DNA of 64,000 bases, from the NCBI GenBank assembly GCA_013911885.1, contig JACESI010000010.1, positions 1 to 64,000 on the forward strand, in the 5' to 3' direction. The stretch comes from Hyphomicrobiales bacterium (GTDB taxonomy: Bacteria; Pseudomonadota; Alphaproteobacteria; Rhizobiales; JACESI01). Below the pieces are notes generated by a model. That model was not told the origin of the DNA. It did not search any database and worked only from the letters and a program-made list of their open reading frames with translations. Below are positions 39,120 through 48,773 of the stretch, piece after piece (position 1 is the stretch's first letter; each line of letters begins with the position of its first letter). Made by a program: the position numbers and the translations under genes.

Positions 39120-41033
39120 ATGAGGGGATTTCTATCAAAGCCACACCAGCTTCTGCGCTTTGTCGCGAAGCGGTTGCGTGAGGAGCGTGGCTTGCGTCGT
39201 CTTTTGCAGGATATTGCCAATCTTGTTCGAGGGAACGGGATTGCCGGGCTTTTTCGTGAAATTGCCGTCATCGGTAACGCCGCACAGTCGCCGCTGCGGC
39301 GGGATAGCGCCTATCCGGCCTGGATCGCACGTCATGATTATGACGATGAGCGCGATGGTCCGGCGCTGCGGCGGGCAATCGCGGATGCATCTGGCGCATC
39401 CGCTGGTGCTGACGAGAGCGACATGCCGCCTCTTCCTTTTTTGTCCATTCTTGTTGATCTTGGCCATGAGAGGCCGGAAACAACAGGCGATATCGAGCAC
39501 ACCATCGCGGCGCTCGAAACCCAGCATTACCTGAAGTTCGAACTCCTGGTCTTTTCAAAAACCGGGATAGGTGAGGTGGTCGCGGCGCGGCTTTCCTCCA
39601 TCATGCACCGCCATTCCTGGTTTCAACTGATGACCGGGGGCGCCGCAGATTTTACCGATGCGGCAAACCGGGCAGTCAAGGTGGCGCGCGGCGATCATCT
39701 CTTGTTTCTGCGCCCGGGCGACGGGCTCGGGCAGAATGCGCTTGCCGAGATCGCGCTTGCGGCCTCAAGGCACCGCGACGCCTCGTTTCTTTATTGGGAC
39801 ACGGATCGGATCGGCCCGGATGGCAGAAGAAGGGAGCCTTGTTTCCGGCCAGACTGGAACAGGGAATTATTCCTGTCGCAGGATTATATCGACGGCGCGG
39901 CGCTGATCCCGCGTGGGCTATTTCTAACGATCGGAGGCTTCCGTCAAGGCTTCGGCGATCATACGCTTTATGAACTGCTGTTGCGGGCGCTTTGCGCACC
40001 GGACAGGCATGAACCGCATCACATTGCCCGCATTCTCTGCCATCGCGCCGAACCGGCGGACGGCCCTGATCTTTCCTCTGAGCGCGCAAAAAGTTCGACA
40101 CAGCTTCTTGCGGTTCAGGCCTATTGCGAGCGGATGCTGCCTTGTGTGAGGGCAGAGCTGGCCGCACATGGCATCACGCGCCTTCGCTATCCGCTGCCCG
40201 CAGCCCTGCCGCTTGTCAGCGTGCTGATCCCGACGCGCGACCGGCTCGATCTTCTGCGTCAGGCTGTCAACGGGCTTCTCCAACGCACCGACTATCCGGC
40301 AATGGAAATCCTGATTGCCGACAATGACAGCCGGGAACCGGAGACGCTTGCTTACCTTTCTCATCTCGAAGACAACCGGTCAGCCCGCGTGATCCGGCAT
40401 CCGGGCGCGTTCAACTTTTCTGCCTTGATCAACCGGGCGGCGAGCGCGGCGAACGGCGACTTTTTCTGCCTTTTGAACAATGATGTCGACGTGATCCACG
40501 CCGACTGGCTGGGCGAGATGGTATCGCGCGCGGCAGCGCCCAATATCGGTGCGGTTGGAGCCAAACTGCTTTACGCCGATCAGCGCATTCAGCATGCCGG
40601 TGTGGTCCTCGGCATTAAGGGAACGGCGGGCCATGTTTTCAAATTTCTGAAGCGTCATGATGCGGGCTATCAGAAGCGGCTGCAATCCGCGCAGCAATGG
40701 CTCGCGGTCACAGCCGCCTGTCTCGTCGTCAGCCGGGAAAAATTCATCGCCGTCGGCGGTTTTGACGAAACCGACCTCGCGGTAACATTCAATGATGTCG
40801 ATTTCTGCCTGAAACTCCATCAGGCCGGGTATCGCAATCTCTATACGCCCTATGCTGAACTCTATCACCTCGAATCGGTGAGCCGCGGCAGCGACGCGGC
40901 CAAGGAAAAGCGGGATCGCGCCCACAGGGAACGCGATGTGATCCGCGCGCGCTGGGCGGCCTATATCGCGAATGATCCGTTTTATTCGCCGAACCTCAGC
41001 AGGGCATCGGACAATTTTGCGCTGCGGGAATGA
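39120..41033 (+). CDS. Tandem glycosyltransferase family 2 protein
   Basis: About 637 aa with two GT2-like modules. The first (about 100-330) is degenerate but keeps RGDHLLFLRPGDGL and FLYWDTDRIGPDGRR. The second (about 365-620) is canonical: PLVSVLIPTRDRLDLLRQAV, DYPAMEILIADNDSREPET, NGDFFCLLNNDVDVI (the DxD-like metal site NNDVD) and TFNDVDFCLKLHQAGYRN. Such twin-domain enzymes often act as rhamnosyl/glycosyl polymerases of capsules. The start is unsure: ATG 39120 fits the family-like N-terminus, while ATG 39042 is in frame. It is divergent from manC. Confidence 0.88.
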   Translation: MRGFLSKPHQLLRFVAKRLREERGLRRLLQDIANLVRGNGIAGLFREIAVIGNAAQSPLRRDSAYPAWIARHDYDDERDGPALRRAIADASGASAGADESDMPPLPFLSILVDLGHERPETTGDIEHTIAALETQHYLKFELLVFSKTGIGEVVAARLSSIMHRHSWFQLMTGGAADFTDAANRAVKVARGDHLLFLRPGDGLGQNALAEIALAASRHRDASFLYWDTDRIGPDGRRREPCFRPDWNRELFLSQDYIDGAALIPRGLFLTIGGFRQGFGDHTLYELLLRALCAPDRHEPHHIARILCHRAEPADGPDLSSERAKSSTQLLAVQAYCERMLPCVRAELAAHGITRLRYPLPAALPLVSVLIPTRDRLDLLRQAVNGLLQRTDYPAMEILIADNDSREPETLAYLSHLEDNRSARVIRHPGAFNFSALINRAASAANGDFFCLLNNDVDVIHADWLGEMVSRAAAPNIGAVGAKLLYADQRIQHAGVVLGIKGTAGHVFKFLKRHDAGYQKRLQSAQQWLAVTAACLVVSREKFIAVGGFDETDLAVTFNDVDFCLKLHQAGYRNLYTPYAELYHLESVSRGSDAAKEKRDRAHRERDVIRARWAAYIANDPFYSPNLSRASDNFALRE

Positions 41034-41206
41034 GACACGGACGGATCAGGCCGTCGAAAAGCCAGTCTTCCTTCAGGCGATGTCGTTCTTGATTATGTCT
41101 TTGCTGGGCTTTCGGCAGGTTTTGGACCACAATCCGGTCCTGCCATGGCGTCTAATTCTGCGGCCAGCCTGCCGCCTGCCGCTTTTGAAACCACAGGAAT
41201 TGCTTC

Positions 41207-42739
41207 GTGAACGGACCTGATCTCAAGATACCTGATGATTACCGCAGCCGGGAAAGCGTGCATTACTTCGATGACGTCGCCTTTCTTGACGGCGATGTCA
41301 TCCACCAGCCGGAAGTCTATGACGCCGCCGATTATTTGCTGAAAGCAGGTGGTCGCCGCACGATCATAGACATTGGTTGTGGCAATGGCCGGAAGCTGAA
41401 GAAGGTCGGGGCGGAGAGGCATATCGGTATCGATTTTGGTCCCAATATCGATTTTTGCCGCAAATATTATGGCACCTGGGGTGAATGGCACGAACAGGAT
41501 CTGACGCAGCCGGACTGTGTTCAATGGGCCGAACTCGCCGATCACACCGCTCTCGTGGTTTGTGCCGACGTGGTCGAACATCTTCTCGACCCGACACCGC
41601 TTCTTGCCTTGCTTGCTGCTTGCTATCAGCGTGGAGCACAGGTTCTGACGAGCACGCCTGACCGTGTGCGTGGCCGCGATCACAAGGGGCCGCCGCCAAA
41701 CCCTTCGCATATTCGCGAATGGGCGCTTGACGAATATACGGCGCTGCTTAAGGCCGTCGGATTGCCGAGCGTGTTCGCGGGCTACACGATCAACAATTCG
41801 CAAGCCCGCGAACCGAAGACGATTGTGACCCTTCATGACCGGATGATGGATGAGCTTACAAAAAACCGGACTGAGGCGAAACCGAGCGCCCGCCCGCTTG
41901 CCATCCTTGCCGCCTATAACGAGGCCGATATTATCAGAGACACGATCACCGATTGGCTTGATCAGGGATGCGACGTTCATTGTCTCGACAATTGGTCCAC
42001 CGATAAGACCGGCGAGATCCTCGACAAACTTCACCGTGTTCACGGGGATCGTGTCACCGTCGAGCGCTTTCCGCCGGACGAAAGCGTTCCGCACGGGGAA
42101 TGGAAGGCGATCCTTGCCCGAAAGGCGACGATTGCAGCCTCCCATCCGGGTCGCTGGATCATCCATAGCGATGCGGATGAACTGCGCCGCGCACCTTTTC
42201 CCGGAATGACAATCGCACAAGCCCTCGACATCGCCCGCCAAAGCGGCGCCAATCGGGTGCATTTCAATCTCATCAATTTCCGTCCGACGGATGAACTGCC
42301 TTATCAGCCGGGGACACTCAAGCGCCACTTCTCTTTCTTCGAGTTTGGCACATTGCCTGGCCATTTCCTGCAGGCGAAAGCCTGGATTCAGGGGGAGGGG
42401 GCTGTCGATCTGGTCTCGAGCGGAGGGCATATCGCGAAGTTTCAGCACGCGAAGGACTTTGTCTATCGCTTCCTGCTCAAGCATTATCCGATCCGTTCTG
42501 CGGCGCACGGCCAGAAAAAGGTGCTCCATGAGCGGGTATCACGCTGGTCGCCTGAGGAGATGGCAAAGGGCTGGCACCGTCAATACGAGGTGCTTGCCGC
42601 TGATCCGTCTTTCATCTGGGATCCGGCGTTTCTTTTTGCCTATGATTCTGACTTTTGGGCCGACCATGGATTGGCCATTCTGACTGATCTTCCCGAGCGG
42701 CGGTCCCGGCAAGGACTAACTGTGGCCCGAGGCCGTTAA
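41207..42739 (+). CDS. Methyltransferase-glycosyltransferase 2 fusion
   Basis: A 510-aa protein. Residues about 40-180 form a class I S-adenosylmethionine-dependent methyltransferase (RRTIIDIGCGNGRKL, CADVVEHLLDPTP). After a linker, residues about 225-440 form a GT2-like (glycosyl transferase 2_4 type) domain: PLAILAAYNEADIIRDTITD, QGCDVHCLDNWSTDKTGEI and HPGRWIIHSDADELRRA, with DADE as metal site. The start is GTG 41207 with AGGA (41195-41198) upstream. It lies 173 bases after the GT2 tandem gene and ends just before the convergent DUF2793 gene. It could transfer and methylate a terminal sugar, as chain-terminating enzymes of ABC-dependent polysaccharides do; that is inference. Confidence 0.85.
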   Translation: MNGPDLKIPDDYRSRESVHYFDDVAFLDGDVIHQPEVYDAADYLLKAGGRRTIIDIGCGNGRKLKKVGAERHIGIDFGPNIDFCRKYYGTWGEWHEQDLTQPDCVQWAELADHTALVVCADVVEHLLDPTPLLALLAACYQRGAQVLTSTPDRVRGRDHKGPPPNPSHIREWALDEYTALLKAVGLPSVFAGYTINNSQAREPKTIVTLHDRMMDELTKNRTEAKPSARPLAILAAYNEADIIRDTITDWLDQGCDVHCLDNWSTDKTGEILDKLHRVHGDRVTVERFPPDESVPHGEWKAILARKATIAASHPGRWIIHSDADELRRAPFPGMTIAQALDIARQSGANRVHFNLINFRPTDELPYQPGTLKRHFSFFEFGTLPGHFLQAKAWIQGEGAVDLVSSGGHIAKFQHAKDFVYRFLLKHYPIRSAAHGQKKVLHERVSRWSPEEMAKGWHRQYEVLAADPSFIWDPAFLFAYDSDFWADHGLAILTDLPERRSRQGLTVARGR

Positions 42740-42742
42740 TAT

Positions 42743-44077
42743 CTATGCATAGACGGCGATTGCCGAGAGAAGCCGGATACCGCTCGTGCCGGAGAAGTTT
42801 TCGCGCATGCGCACAAGGTTCGAGTTTGAAATCGGCGAGAGTTCCGTTGTCGGAATGATCGTGACCCCGCTATCGCTTGCTGCTGTTGCGGCGTTGACGA
42901 AAGAGCCGCCGACGCCGGAAGGCGATATGCTTATGCTGGCGGTGGAGCTGTTCGCGATGAAGCCTTTGACCATGATGCCGGACTGGCGAAAACTCCCGCC
43001 GAACAGGGCAATCAGCATGGGCGAGATATCGAGGGTGACGCAACGTCCGGGTGTGATCGAGACTGGGTCTCCGATCTGAATCATATGCCCTGCGAGCCAG
43101 CCGGTGAGCATCGACGCTGATCTGACGCGAAATTGTGTCGAACTGACATAGGTCGCAATCCATGCACTATGGCTCGCCGCGCTCAGCGTGGTGTTCCAGA
43201 TGCGGGCGAGCGAAACGCCATTCATGATGGTATTGAAAAACGTCTCTGCGACCGGGGTCGTGAGCGTGACGAGATCACCGCTTATCGCGGCGATGGTTGC
43301 GGTGCGGGGGTTTTGCAGCGATGTGCTGTCCTGACGATAGATCGAGACCTGACCATCACCGCCCGGCGTGAAGATGACACCGCTCAGGGGTGCGTAATTG
43401 GCGGGGATGCTTTTCAGTCCCTGAACGCTTACCTGACCTGTTTGGGAGTCGGTGATCAGCGCATCGCGAAAATTGCTGCCATTGCTGGAGACCCTGACAT
43501 GCCAATCGTCATCGCCGGTCAGGCCAAATTCGGCGCGGGTGGAAAAACCGGTCTGGAACTGCACGCTTGCCGTTCTCGTCGGCGCGGCCTTGTTGAGGTT
43601 GAGCCGAATGTCGCCGCTTCCTGTCGGTGTGACATCATCATGGCTCAACAGCACAGCGTCCGATTTGACCGCGAGCCGGTTCACGCTATCAGCCATCGTG
43701 TTGATGCCGAGTTGCGCCGTTTCGTCCGGCATGCCGCCGCTGATCGTCTGCCAAAGCGCGCCGTCATAGCGGATGAGATTGCCCGCCTGAAGGTCATAGG
43801 CGCGAAGGCCGTCGAAGGGTGTTTGAAACAGCCACGCGCCGTCGATGAAGGCTGCAACATCGCCGGCATGGCCCGAAAAAGCGCCGGTCGGGTTCTCGCC
43901 GACAATCACGCTCTCGCCCGCATCCGGGGCTGGCGGCGGGGCATCGACGGCGCGCGCAGCGATTTGCAGATTCAGCAGAAAGTCGAGTTGGCGCAAGGCC
44001 TCGTTGTGGGTCACGTGTTTCTGCGCCTGGGCAGGCATGATGAAGGGAAACTGGTGGCGGACGGTCGTGTCGGACAT
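42743..44077 (-). CDS. DUF2793 protein with tail-like beta-rich C-terminus
   Basis: A 444-aa protein starting MSDTTVRHQFPFIMPAQAQKHVTHNEALRQLD, the DUF2793 signature, a domain common in prophage-like and gene-transfer-agent-related tail proteins of alphaproteobacteria. AGAGGAGG lies just upstream of the ATG at 44077; earlier in-frame starts to 44233 lack one. The C-terminal half is serine/threonine-rich beta structure (SGDIRLNLNKAAPTRTASVQF) like a tail or adhesin fibre. No signal peptide is seen. It sits inside the polysaccharide locus between glycosyltransferase and rhamnose genes, with no phage genes nearby. A polysaccharide-binding structural role is a guess. Confidence 0.8.
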   Translation of the reverse strand: MSDTTVRHQFPFIMPAQAQKHVTHNEALRQLDFLLNLQIAARAVDAPPPAPDAGESVIVGENPTGAFSGHAGDVAAFIDGAWLFQTPFDGLRAYDLQAGNLIRYDGALWQTISGGMPDETAQLGINTMADSVNRLAVKSDAVLLSHDDVTPTGSGDIRLNLNKAAPTRTASVQFQTGFSTRAEFGLTGDDDWHVRVSSNGSNFRDALITDSQTGQVSVQGLKSIPANYAPLSGVIFTPGGDGQVSIYRQDSTSLQNPRTATIAAISGDLVTLTTPVAETFFNTIMNGVSLARIWNTTLSAASHSAWIATYVSSTQFRVRSASMLTGWLAGHMIQIGDPVSITPGRCVTLDISPMLIALFGGSFRQSGIMVKGFIANSSTASISISPSGVGGSFVNAATAASDSGVTIIPTTELSPISNSNLVRMRENFSGTSGIRLLSAIAVYA

Positions 44078-44183
44078 GGGGCCTCCTCTGGGATGATTGT
44101 CCCGGGAGTATGGAGGCTGAAGGATCCACCGGGGATAAGGCGGCGCAATATCCGCCTTTTTGATGCATGTCTGCAACCATGCC

Positions 44184-45050
44184 TCAGGAACAGAGGTCGG
44201 CGTCTCTGAAATCCTGCGCGAAAGCGGTGTCAAAAGCGGTGCGGTCGAGGCGGGAATTTTGCGGTCGCGCGGCTCTGGTCGGGTAATCGGCGGTGGTGAT
44301 CGCGATCACATTGGCATGGGGTCCGCCCTTTACAGCGCTCTCGGCGAATATCCGTCGGGCGAAACCGCACCAGGTCATTTCCTCGCGCCCGGCAAAGTGA
44401 AACACCTTGCCAAGGCCGGTGTCGCGACCGCTTTTCCAGTATTGTGCAATCAGGAGAAGCGCGTCGGCGATATCATGTGCTGCTGTCGGCGTTCCGATCT
44501 GGTCATCCACAACGCTGACAGTATCGCGCGTCTCTGCGAGGCGGATCATGGTCTTCTGGAAATTCTTCCCGTATGGGCTGTAGACCCAGGCAGTCCGCAG
44601 GATCAAATGATCCGGGTTTGCGGCGCGTACGGCCTCTTCCCCGGCAAGCTTGGTGCGGCCATAGACGCCGAGCGGATTGACCGGGTCGCTCTCGACATAG
44701 GCGCGATCAAGGCTTCCGTCGAAGATATAGTCGGTTGAAACATGAATGATCCGCGCTCCTTTTTCGCGTGCTGCGGCGGCGAGGATTCCGGGTGCGGCAC
44801 CGTTGACCGCCATGGCAAGGTCCGGCTCATCTTCTGCCTGATCGACAGCGGTATAGGCGGCGACGCTCAGGATGAGGTCCGGGCGGGCATTGCTGACTGC
44901 GGCGCGCACGCTTTCGGGATCGGCAAGATCAAGCGCGATCGCGGTGCCTTCGCGCGCTGCGAAAACGATGTCGAAAGCGGGATGCGCGCCGGCGCGGTCT
45001 GCAAGGCAGCGCGCGACCTGACCTTCTTTACCCGTTACCAGAATTCTCAC
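44184..45050 (-). CDS. rfbD: dTDP-4-dehydrorhamnose reductase
   Basis: A 288-aa short-chain dehydrogenase-type enzyme for the last step of dTDP-L-rhamnose synthesis. It starts [16 protein letters not shown] from GTG 45050, which overlaps the rfbB stop as GTGA; longer in-frame starts to 45191 would run into rfbB. NAD(P)-binding, the VYGRTK active-site region ([15 protein letters not shown]) and STDYIFDGS are all present. It is the last gene of rfbACBD. Confidence 0.95.
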   Translation of the reverse strand: MRILVTGKEGQVARCLADRAGAHPAFDIVFAAREGTAIALDLADPESVRAAVSNARPDLILSVAAYTAVDQAEDEPDLAMAVNGAAPGILAAAAREKGARIIHVSTDYIFDGSLDRAYVESDPVNPLGVYGRTKLAGEEAVRAANPDHLILRTAWVYSPYGKNFQKTMIRLAETRDTVSVVDDQIGTPTAAHDIADALLLIAQYWKSGRDTGLGKVFHFAGREEMTWCGFARRIFAESAVKGGPHANVIAITTADYPTRAARPQNSRLDRTAFDTAFAQDFRDADLCS

Positions 45051-46120
45051 TGTGCGGCCTCGGGTTTTTCCAGTGTGCCAAGCCTTGCAAAGCCTGCTTT
45101 CTCGCGGATCGGTCCCCACCACCATGCATTGGCGAGATACCAGTCGATGGTTGAAGAAAGCCCGGTCTCGAATGTCTCCTGCGGCGTCCAACCGAGATCA
45201 CGCCGGATCTTGGTTGCATCAATGGCATAGCGCCGGTCATGGCCGGGCCGGTCGGTCACGAAGGTAATCAGATCGCCATAGGGGGCAGCGTTTGCGCGCG
45301 GGCGCTTCGCATCCAAAAGGCGGCAGATGGCGCGCACGACATCGATGTTCTTCTGTTCGGCATTGCCGCCGATATTGTAGCTCTCGCTCAGGCGGCCGCG
45401 TGTTGCAACCAGTTCGAGAGCGGCGGCATGGTCCTCGACATGAAGCCAGTCGCGGACATTCTCGCCCTTGCCATAGACCGGCAGGGGCCTTTCCTCAAGC
45501 GCGTTCAGGATCACGAGGGGAATGAGTTTTTCCGGGAAGTGATAGGGGCCATAATTGTTCGAGCAGTTCGAAAGCACCACGGGAAGGCCGTAGGTCTCAT
45601 GCCAGGCGCGCACGAGATGGTCCGACGCGGCCTTGGAAGCCGAATAGGGCGAAGAGGGGGCATAGGGCGTCTCTTCGGTGAAAAGACCCGAATCGAACGG
45701 CAGATCGCCGAACACTTCATCCGTCGAGATATGATGAAAACGGAAGCCGTCGCGCTTTGCCCCGCTCAGGCTTTCATAATAGCCCCGAACCGCGTTGAGG
45801 AGCTTGAACGTGCCGACGATATTCGTCTCGATGAAGGCGCCCGGGCCGTCGATCGAACGGTCGACATGGCTTTCGGCGGCAAGGTTCATGACGATGTCGA
45901 TGGCGTGCTCCCGCAGCAGCGCCCCGATCCGCTCGCCATCGCCGATGTCGGCCAGTTCGAACGTGTAATTCGGCTGATTTTCGATCGCCCGCAGCGAGGC
46001 GAGATTGCCGGCATAGGTGAGCTTGTCGGCATTGACGACATGATAATGCGGGTTCGCTGCAAGTCTGCGGCAAACGGCCGAGCCGATGAAGCCGGCGCCG
46101 CCGGTGACGAGAAAGCGCAT
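45047..46120 (-). CDS. rfbB: dTDP-glucose 4,6-dehydratase
   Basis: A 357-aa enzyme converting dTDP-glucose to the 4-keto-6-deoxy intermediate. The N-terminal [15 protein letters not shown] binds [12 protein letters not shown] and [16 protein letters not shown] (YxxxK catalytic pair) follow, and the C-terminal part is typical RmlB ([18 protein letters not shown]). It starts three bases after rfbC and is coupled to rfbD. Confidence 0.97.
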   Translation of the reverse strand: MRFLVTGGAGFIGSAVCRRLAANPHYHVVNADKLTYAGNLASLRAIENQPNYTFELADIGDGERIGALLREHAIDIVMNLAAESHVDRSIDGPGAFIETNIVGTFKLLNAVRGYYESLSGAKRDGFRFHHISTDEVFGDLPFDSGLFTEETPYAPSSPYSASKAASDHLVRAWHETYGLPVVLSNCSNNYGPYHFPEKLIPLVILNALEERPLPVYGKGENVRDWLHVEDHAAALELVATRGRLSESYNIGGNAEQKNIDVVRAICRLLDAKRPRANAAPYGDLITFVTDRPGHDRRYAIDATKIRRDLGWTPQETFETGLSSTIDWYLANAWWWGPIREKAGFARLGTLEKPEAAQ

Positions 46121-46123
46121 GAT

Positions 46124-46690
46124 CTATCCCTTATCGGTGAAGCCCGTCTCGACCGCGGCGAGGAGAGGGGCGTTGCGATCCTTGTCGGAGAGGGTAATGG
46201 CCTCTCGCGCGACTGGCCATTCAATCCCGATTTCAGGATCATCATATCGCACCGACCGGTCGCAGTCGCGCGCATAAAAAGCGGAGACCTTGTAGAGAAA
46301 TTCGGTATTTTCCTCAAGCGTTACAAAACCGTGGGCAAAACCCGCCGGAACCAGAACCTGGTTCCATTTTTCTGCGGACACTTCGATCCCAACCCATTTC
46401 TTGAATGTCGGCGAGCTTTGGCGCAGATCAACGAGCACATCATAGACCCGTCCGCGCGTGACGCGCACGAGCTTTGCCTGCGCAAAGGGCGGCGTCTGGA
46501 AATGCAGGCCCCGGAGCACGCCTCTGGCTGAGGAAAACGAATGGTTGTCCTGAACGAATTCGGTGGTGATGCCGTTTTCCGCGAAGATCCTGGCGTTATA
46601 GGTTTCTGAGAAGAAACCGCGCTCATCGCCAAACTTGTCCGGCAGGATTTCGAAGGCACCTTCAAGCCCGAGTGGACGAAATTCCGGCAT
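46124..46690 (-). CDS. rfbC: dTDP-4-dehydrorhamnose 3,5-epimerase
   Basis: A 188-aa cupin-fold epimerase. ATG at 46690 ([13 protein letters not shown]) is chosen; it overlaps the rfbA end by 29 bases. RmlC motifs include [21 protein letters not shown] (catalytic His region), [19 protein letters not shown] and [16 protein letters not shown] longer in-frame start at 46705 exists. Confidence 0.96.
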   Translation of the reverse strand: MPEFRPLGLEGAFEILPDKFGDERGFFSETYNARIFAENGITTEFVQDNHSFSSARGVLRGLHFQTPPFAQAKLVRVTRGRVYDVLVDLRQSSPTFKKWVGIEVSAEKWNQVLVPAGFAHGFVTLEENTEFLYKVSAFYARDCDRSVRYDDPEIGIEWPVAREAITLSDKDRNAPLLAAVETGFTDKG

Positions 46691-47564
46691 GGGACAGCTC
46701 CTCAATACGCTTGATCAGATATTGGCCATAAGGAGATTTGGCAAGGGCGGTCGCCTGTTTTAACACATGATCGGCGCTGACCCAGCCATTGCCGAAGGCG
46801 ATTTCCTCAAGACAGGCAATCTTGATGCCCTGCCGATGTTCGATGGTACGAACGAAGGACGCGGCCTCATGCATGGAATCCACCGTTCCCGTATCGAGCC
46901 ATGCATAGCCGCGCCCGAAGGTGGCAACACGCAGATCGCCACGCCTGAGATAAGCAAGATTGACATCCGTGATTTCAAGTTCACCGCGTCTCGACGGCCT
47001 GATCGACGCGGCAATGTCGAGAACATCGTTGTCATAGAAATAAAGCCCGGTCACCGCCCAGTTCGATTTCGGATTTTCCGGCTTTTCCTCGATCGTGAGC
47101 GCCTGACTGGTGGCAGGATCGAAGCTCACCACGCCGTAACGCTCCGGATCGGCGACGTGATAGGCGAAGACGGTGGCGCCGGACGTCTGGGCAATCGCTT
47201 CCTTGCAAAGCTCAGGAATGCCCGCGCCATAATAGATATTATCACCCAGAATGAGCGCGCAGCTCTCATCGCCGACAAAATCGCGGCCGATGATGAAGGC
47301 TTCCGCCAATCCGTTCGGCTGGGGCTGCTCGGCATAAGAAAGCTGCATGCCATAGGCCGAACCGTCGCCGAGCAGGGCCTGGAACACCGGCAGATCGCGG
47401 GGCGTCGAGATGATCAGGATATCACGTATCCCCGCAAGCATGAGCACGCTCAGCGGATAATAGATCATCGGCTTGTCATAGACCGGCAGGATCTGCTTCG
47501 AGACCGCCGTCGTCAGCGGATGAAGCCGCGTACCGCTGCCACCGGCAAGAATGATGCCTTTCAT
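46662..47564 (-). CDS. rfbA: Glucose-1-phosphate thymidylyltransferase
   Basis: A 300-aa enzyme making dTDP-glucose from dTTP and glucose-1-phosphate, the first enzyme of rhamnose synthesis. It starts [20 protein letters not shown] at 47564 (AGGAG upstream); an upstream ATG at 47627 is less likely. RfbA motifs are [19 protein letters not shown] and [11 protein letters not shown]. The operon order rfbA-rfbC-rfbB-rfbD suggests L-rhamnose is a component of the exported polysaccharide. The region upstream (47565-47820) holds no gene I recognise. Confidence 0.97.
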   Translation of the reverse strand: MKGIILAGGSGTRLHPLTTAVSKQILPVYDKPMIYYPLSVLMLAGIRDILIISTPRDLPVFQALLGDGSAYGMQLSYAEQPQPNGLAEAFIIGRDFVGDESCALILGDNIYYGAGIPELCKEAIAQTSGATVFAYHVADPERYGVVSFDPATSQALTIEEKPENPKSNWAVTGLYFYDNDVLDIAASIRPSRRGELEITDVNLAYLRRGDLRVATFGRGYAWLDTGTVDSMHEAASFVRTIEHRQGIKIACLEEIAFGNGWVSADHVLKQATALAKSPYGQYLIKRIEELSHAGISSTRA

Positions 47565-47822
47565 GGGGTCTCCTAACACGCTGCTATCTGCGCCGGCACA
47601 AAAGAGCACAAAGAGCGATGATTGCAAGACCGTGTGTGAATTTTGTCTATCGATGCAGTGGGCTTTTTGCCGGTGAGATCGATGTGGATCATGTCGGTCA
47701 AATCAAAGGTGAAACGATGGGCAATCGACAAACAGAATACGGCTGCTGATGGTTGGCAGACATGGCCTATCGTTTGCAAAAAGAACGAGAATTGGCTGGA
47801 GTCGAAGATGATGAAGAGCCAA

Positions 47823-48191
47823 ATCCATCGTCGCAAAAGCAAGGACCTGCCGGACATTATCGCCGATGTGGAAGACTTTGCTGAACTCGGCCCTTTTCTC
47901 GATATGCCGATGCACACCTATTCGGCGGGCATGCGCGCGCGCCTTGCCTTCGGCATTGCAACCGCCTTCCACCATGACATATTGATCCTTGACGAATGGC
48001 TTGGTGCCGGGGACAAGGCCATGCAAGACAAAGCAGCAGAACGGATGCAAGGCTTTGTCAAAGGAGCTGCAATCACCGTACTGGCGAGCCACTCGACGCA
48101 TCTGCTAGAGCGCGCGTGCAGGCTTGGGCTGGTGCTGGAGCATGGCAAGCCCGAATTCTTGGGATCGATCAAGGAAGCGATCTTCCATTAA
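47823..48191 (+). pseudogene. 3' remnant of a Wzt-type polysaccharide ABC ATPase
   Basis: About 120 codons align to the C-terminal half of the ATP-binding domain of polysaccharide ABC exporters: ADVEDFAELGPFLDMPMHTY, the signature YSAGMRARLAFGIA, Walker B DILILDEWLGAGD and a histidine switch LASHSTHLLERA. The Walker A half is missing; the sequence before 47823 (WAIDKQNTAADGWQTWPIV...) is unrelated. It therefore cannot hydrolyse ATP. It suggests a second exporter once sat here and was partly deleted or replaced. Confidence 0.75.
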
Positions 48192-48333
48192 ACATAACGC
48201 GGTTGCAAACAGCTTCTTCACTCTGCACGAAGACGAATGCATCCTAAGAAGAACCTATCGCACCGCAGGTAACGTACTGCATGACCCAAGATTTTTCGAA
48301 CTGGATGTTGACCGGCACCTGGAGACCTCCGGC

Positions 48334-48633
48334 TGGCGTTCGGGCATAGGCAATACGTTCCGGTATCTCATGATGGTCAAGCGTGACGCCATAGAAAAAG
48401 CGGAGGGCGCAGACTGTCTGGTTAAGAGCTTGCCATGAAATGCCCGATGACACCAGATGCACCTGAAAGGCCCGGACATCTTCCAGCCCGAGGCGGTCAG
48501 GCGATCGGCCGAAATACCACGAAAACTTCGTCACTGCATGAAGGTAGGAACGCTGTGTCGCAGGCGACAAATTGCGGATCGTCATGTCATCGATCATCCG
48601 CCGGCGCAGGGGGCTCATCTCGGTCATCGTCAT
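48334..48633 (-). pseudogene. Truncated tyrosine recombinase (N-terminal SAM-like domain)
   Basis: About 100 codons starting MTMTEMSPLRRRMIDDM and running through ATQRSYLHAVTKFSWYFGRS, LGLEDVRAFQVHLVSSGISW and RFFYGVTLDHHEIPER match the N-terminal DNA-binding domain of the tyrosine recombinases that often accompany IS91-type transposases. Similarity stops after YARTP at about 48334; the catalytic domain (R..HxxR..Y) is gone. The gene is broken, leaving a scar of a mobile element. Confidence 0.75.
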
Positions 48634-48773
48634 CTCCTGTTTGACGGTTGGGAAACAACCCAATCCTTCAAAACAGCAGAGATATTGGCAAATCAGCCCC
48701 CATATGCCGCAGTAGCGGCTTCGTTCAATCCCGAATCTCAAAAGCTGCGACACGCTCTAGTTGATTGGTTGCG

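Noticed and set aside
45239..46531. 430-codon plus-strand frame opposite rfbB/rfbC
   Set aside because: Antisense shadow of two recognisable rhamnose genes.
47573..47822. Minus-strand frame resembling a transposase piece ([19 protein letters not shown])
   Set aside because: I cannot tie it to any transposase family, and it is too short to call; left as unassigned sequence upstream of the ABC remnant.
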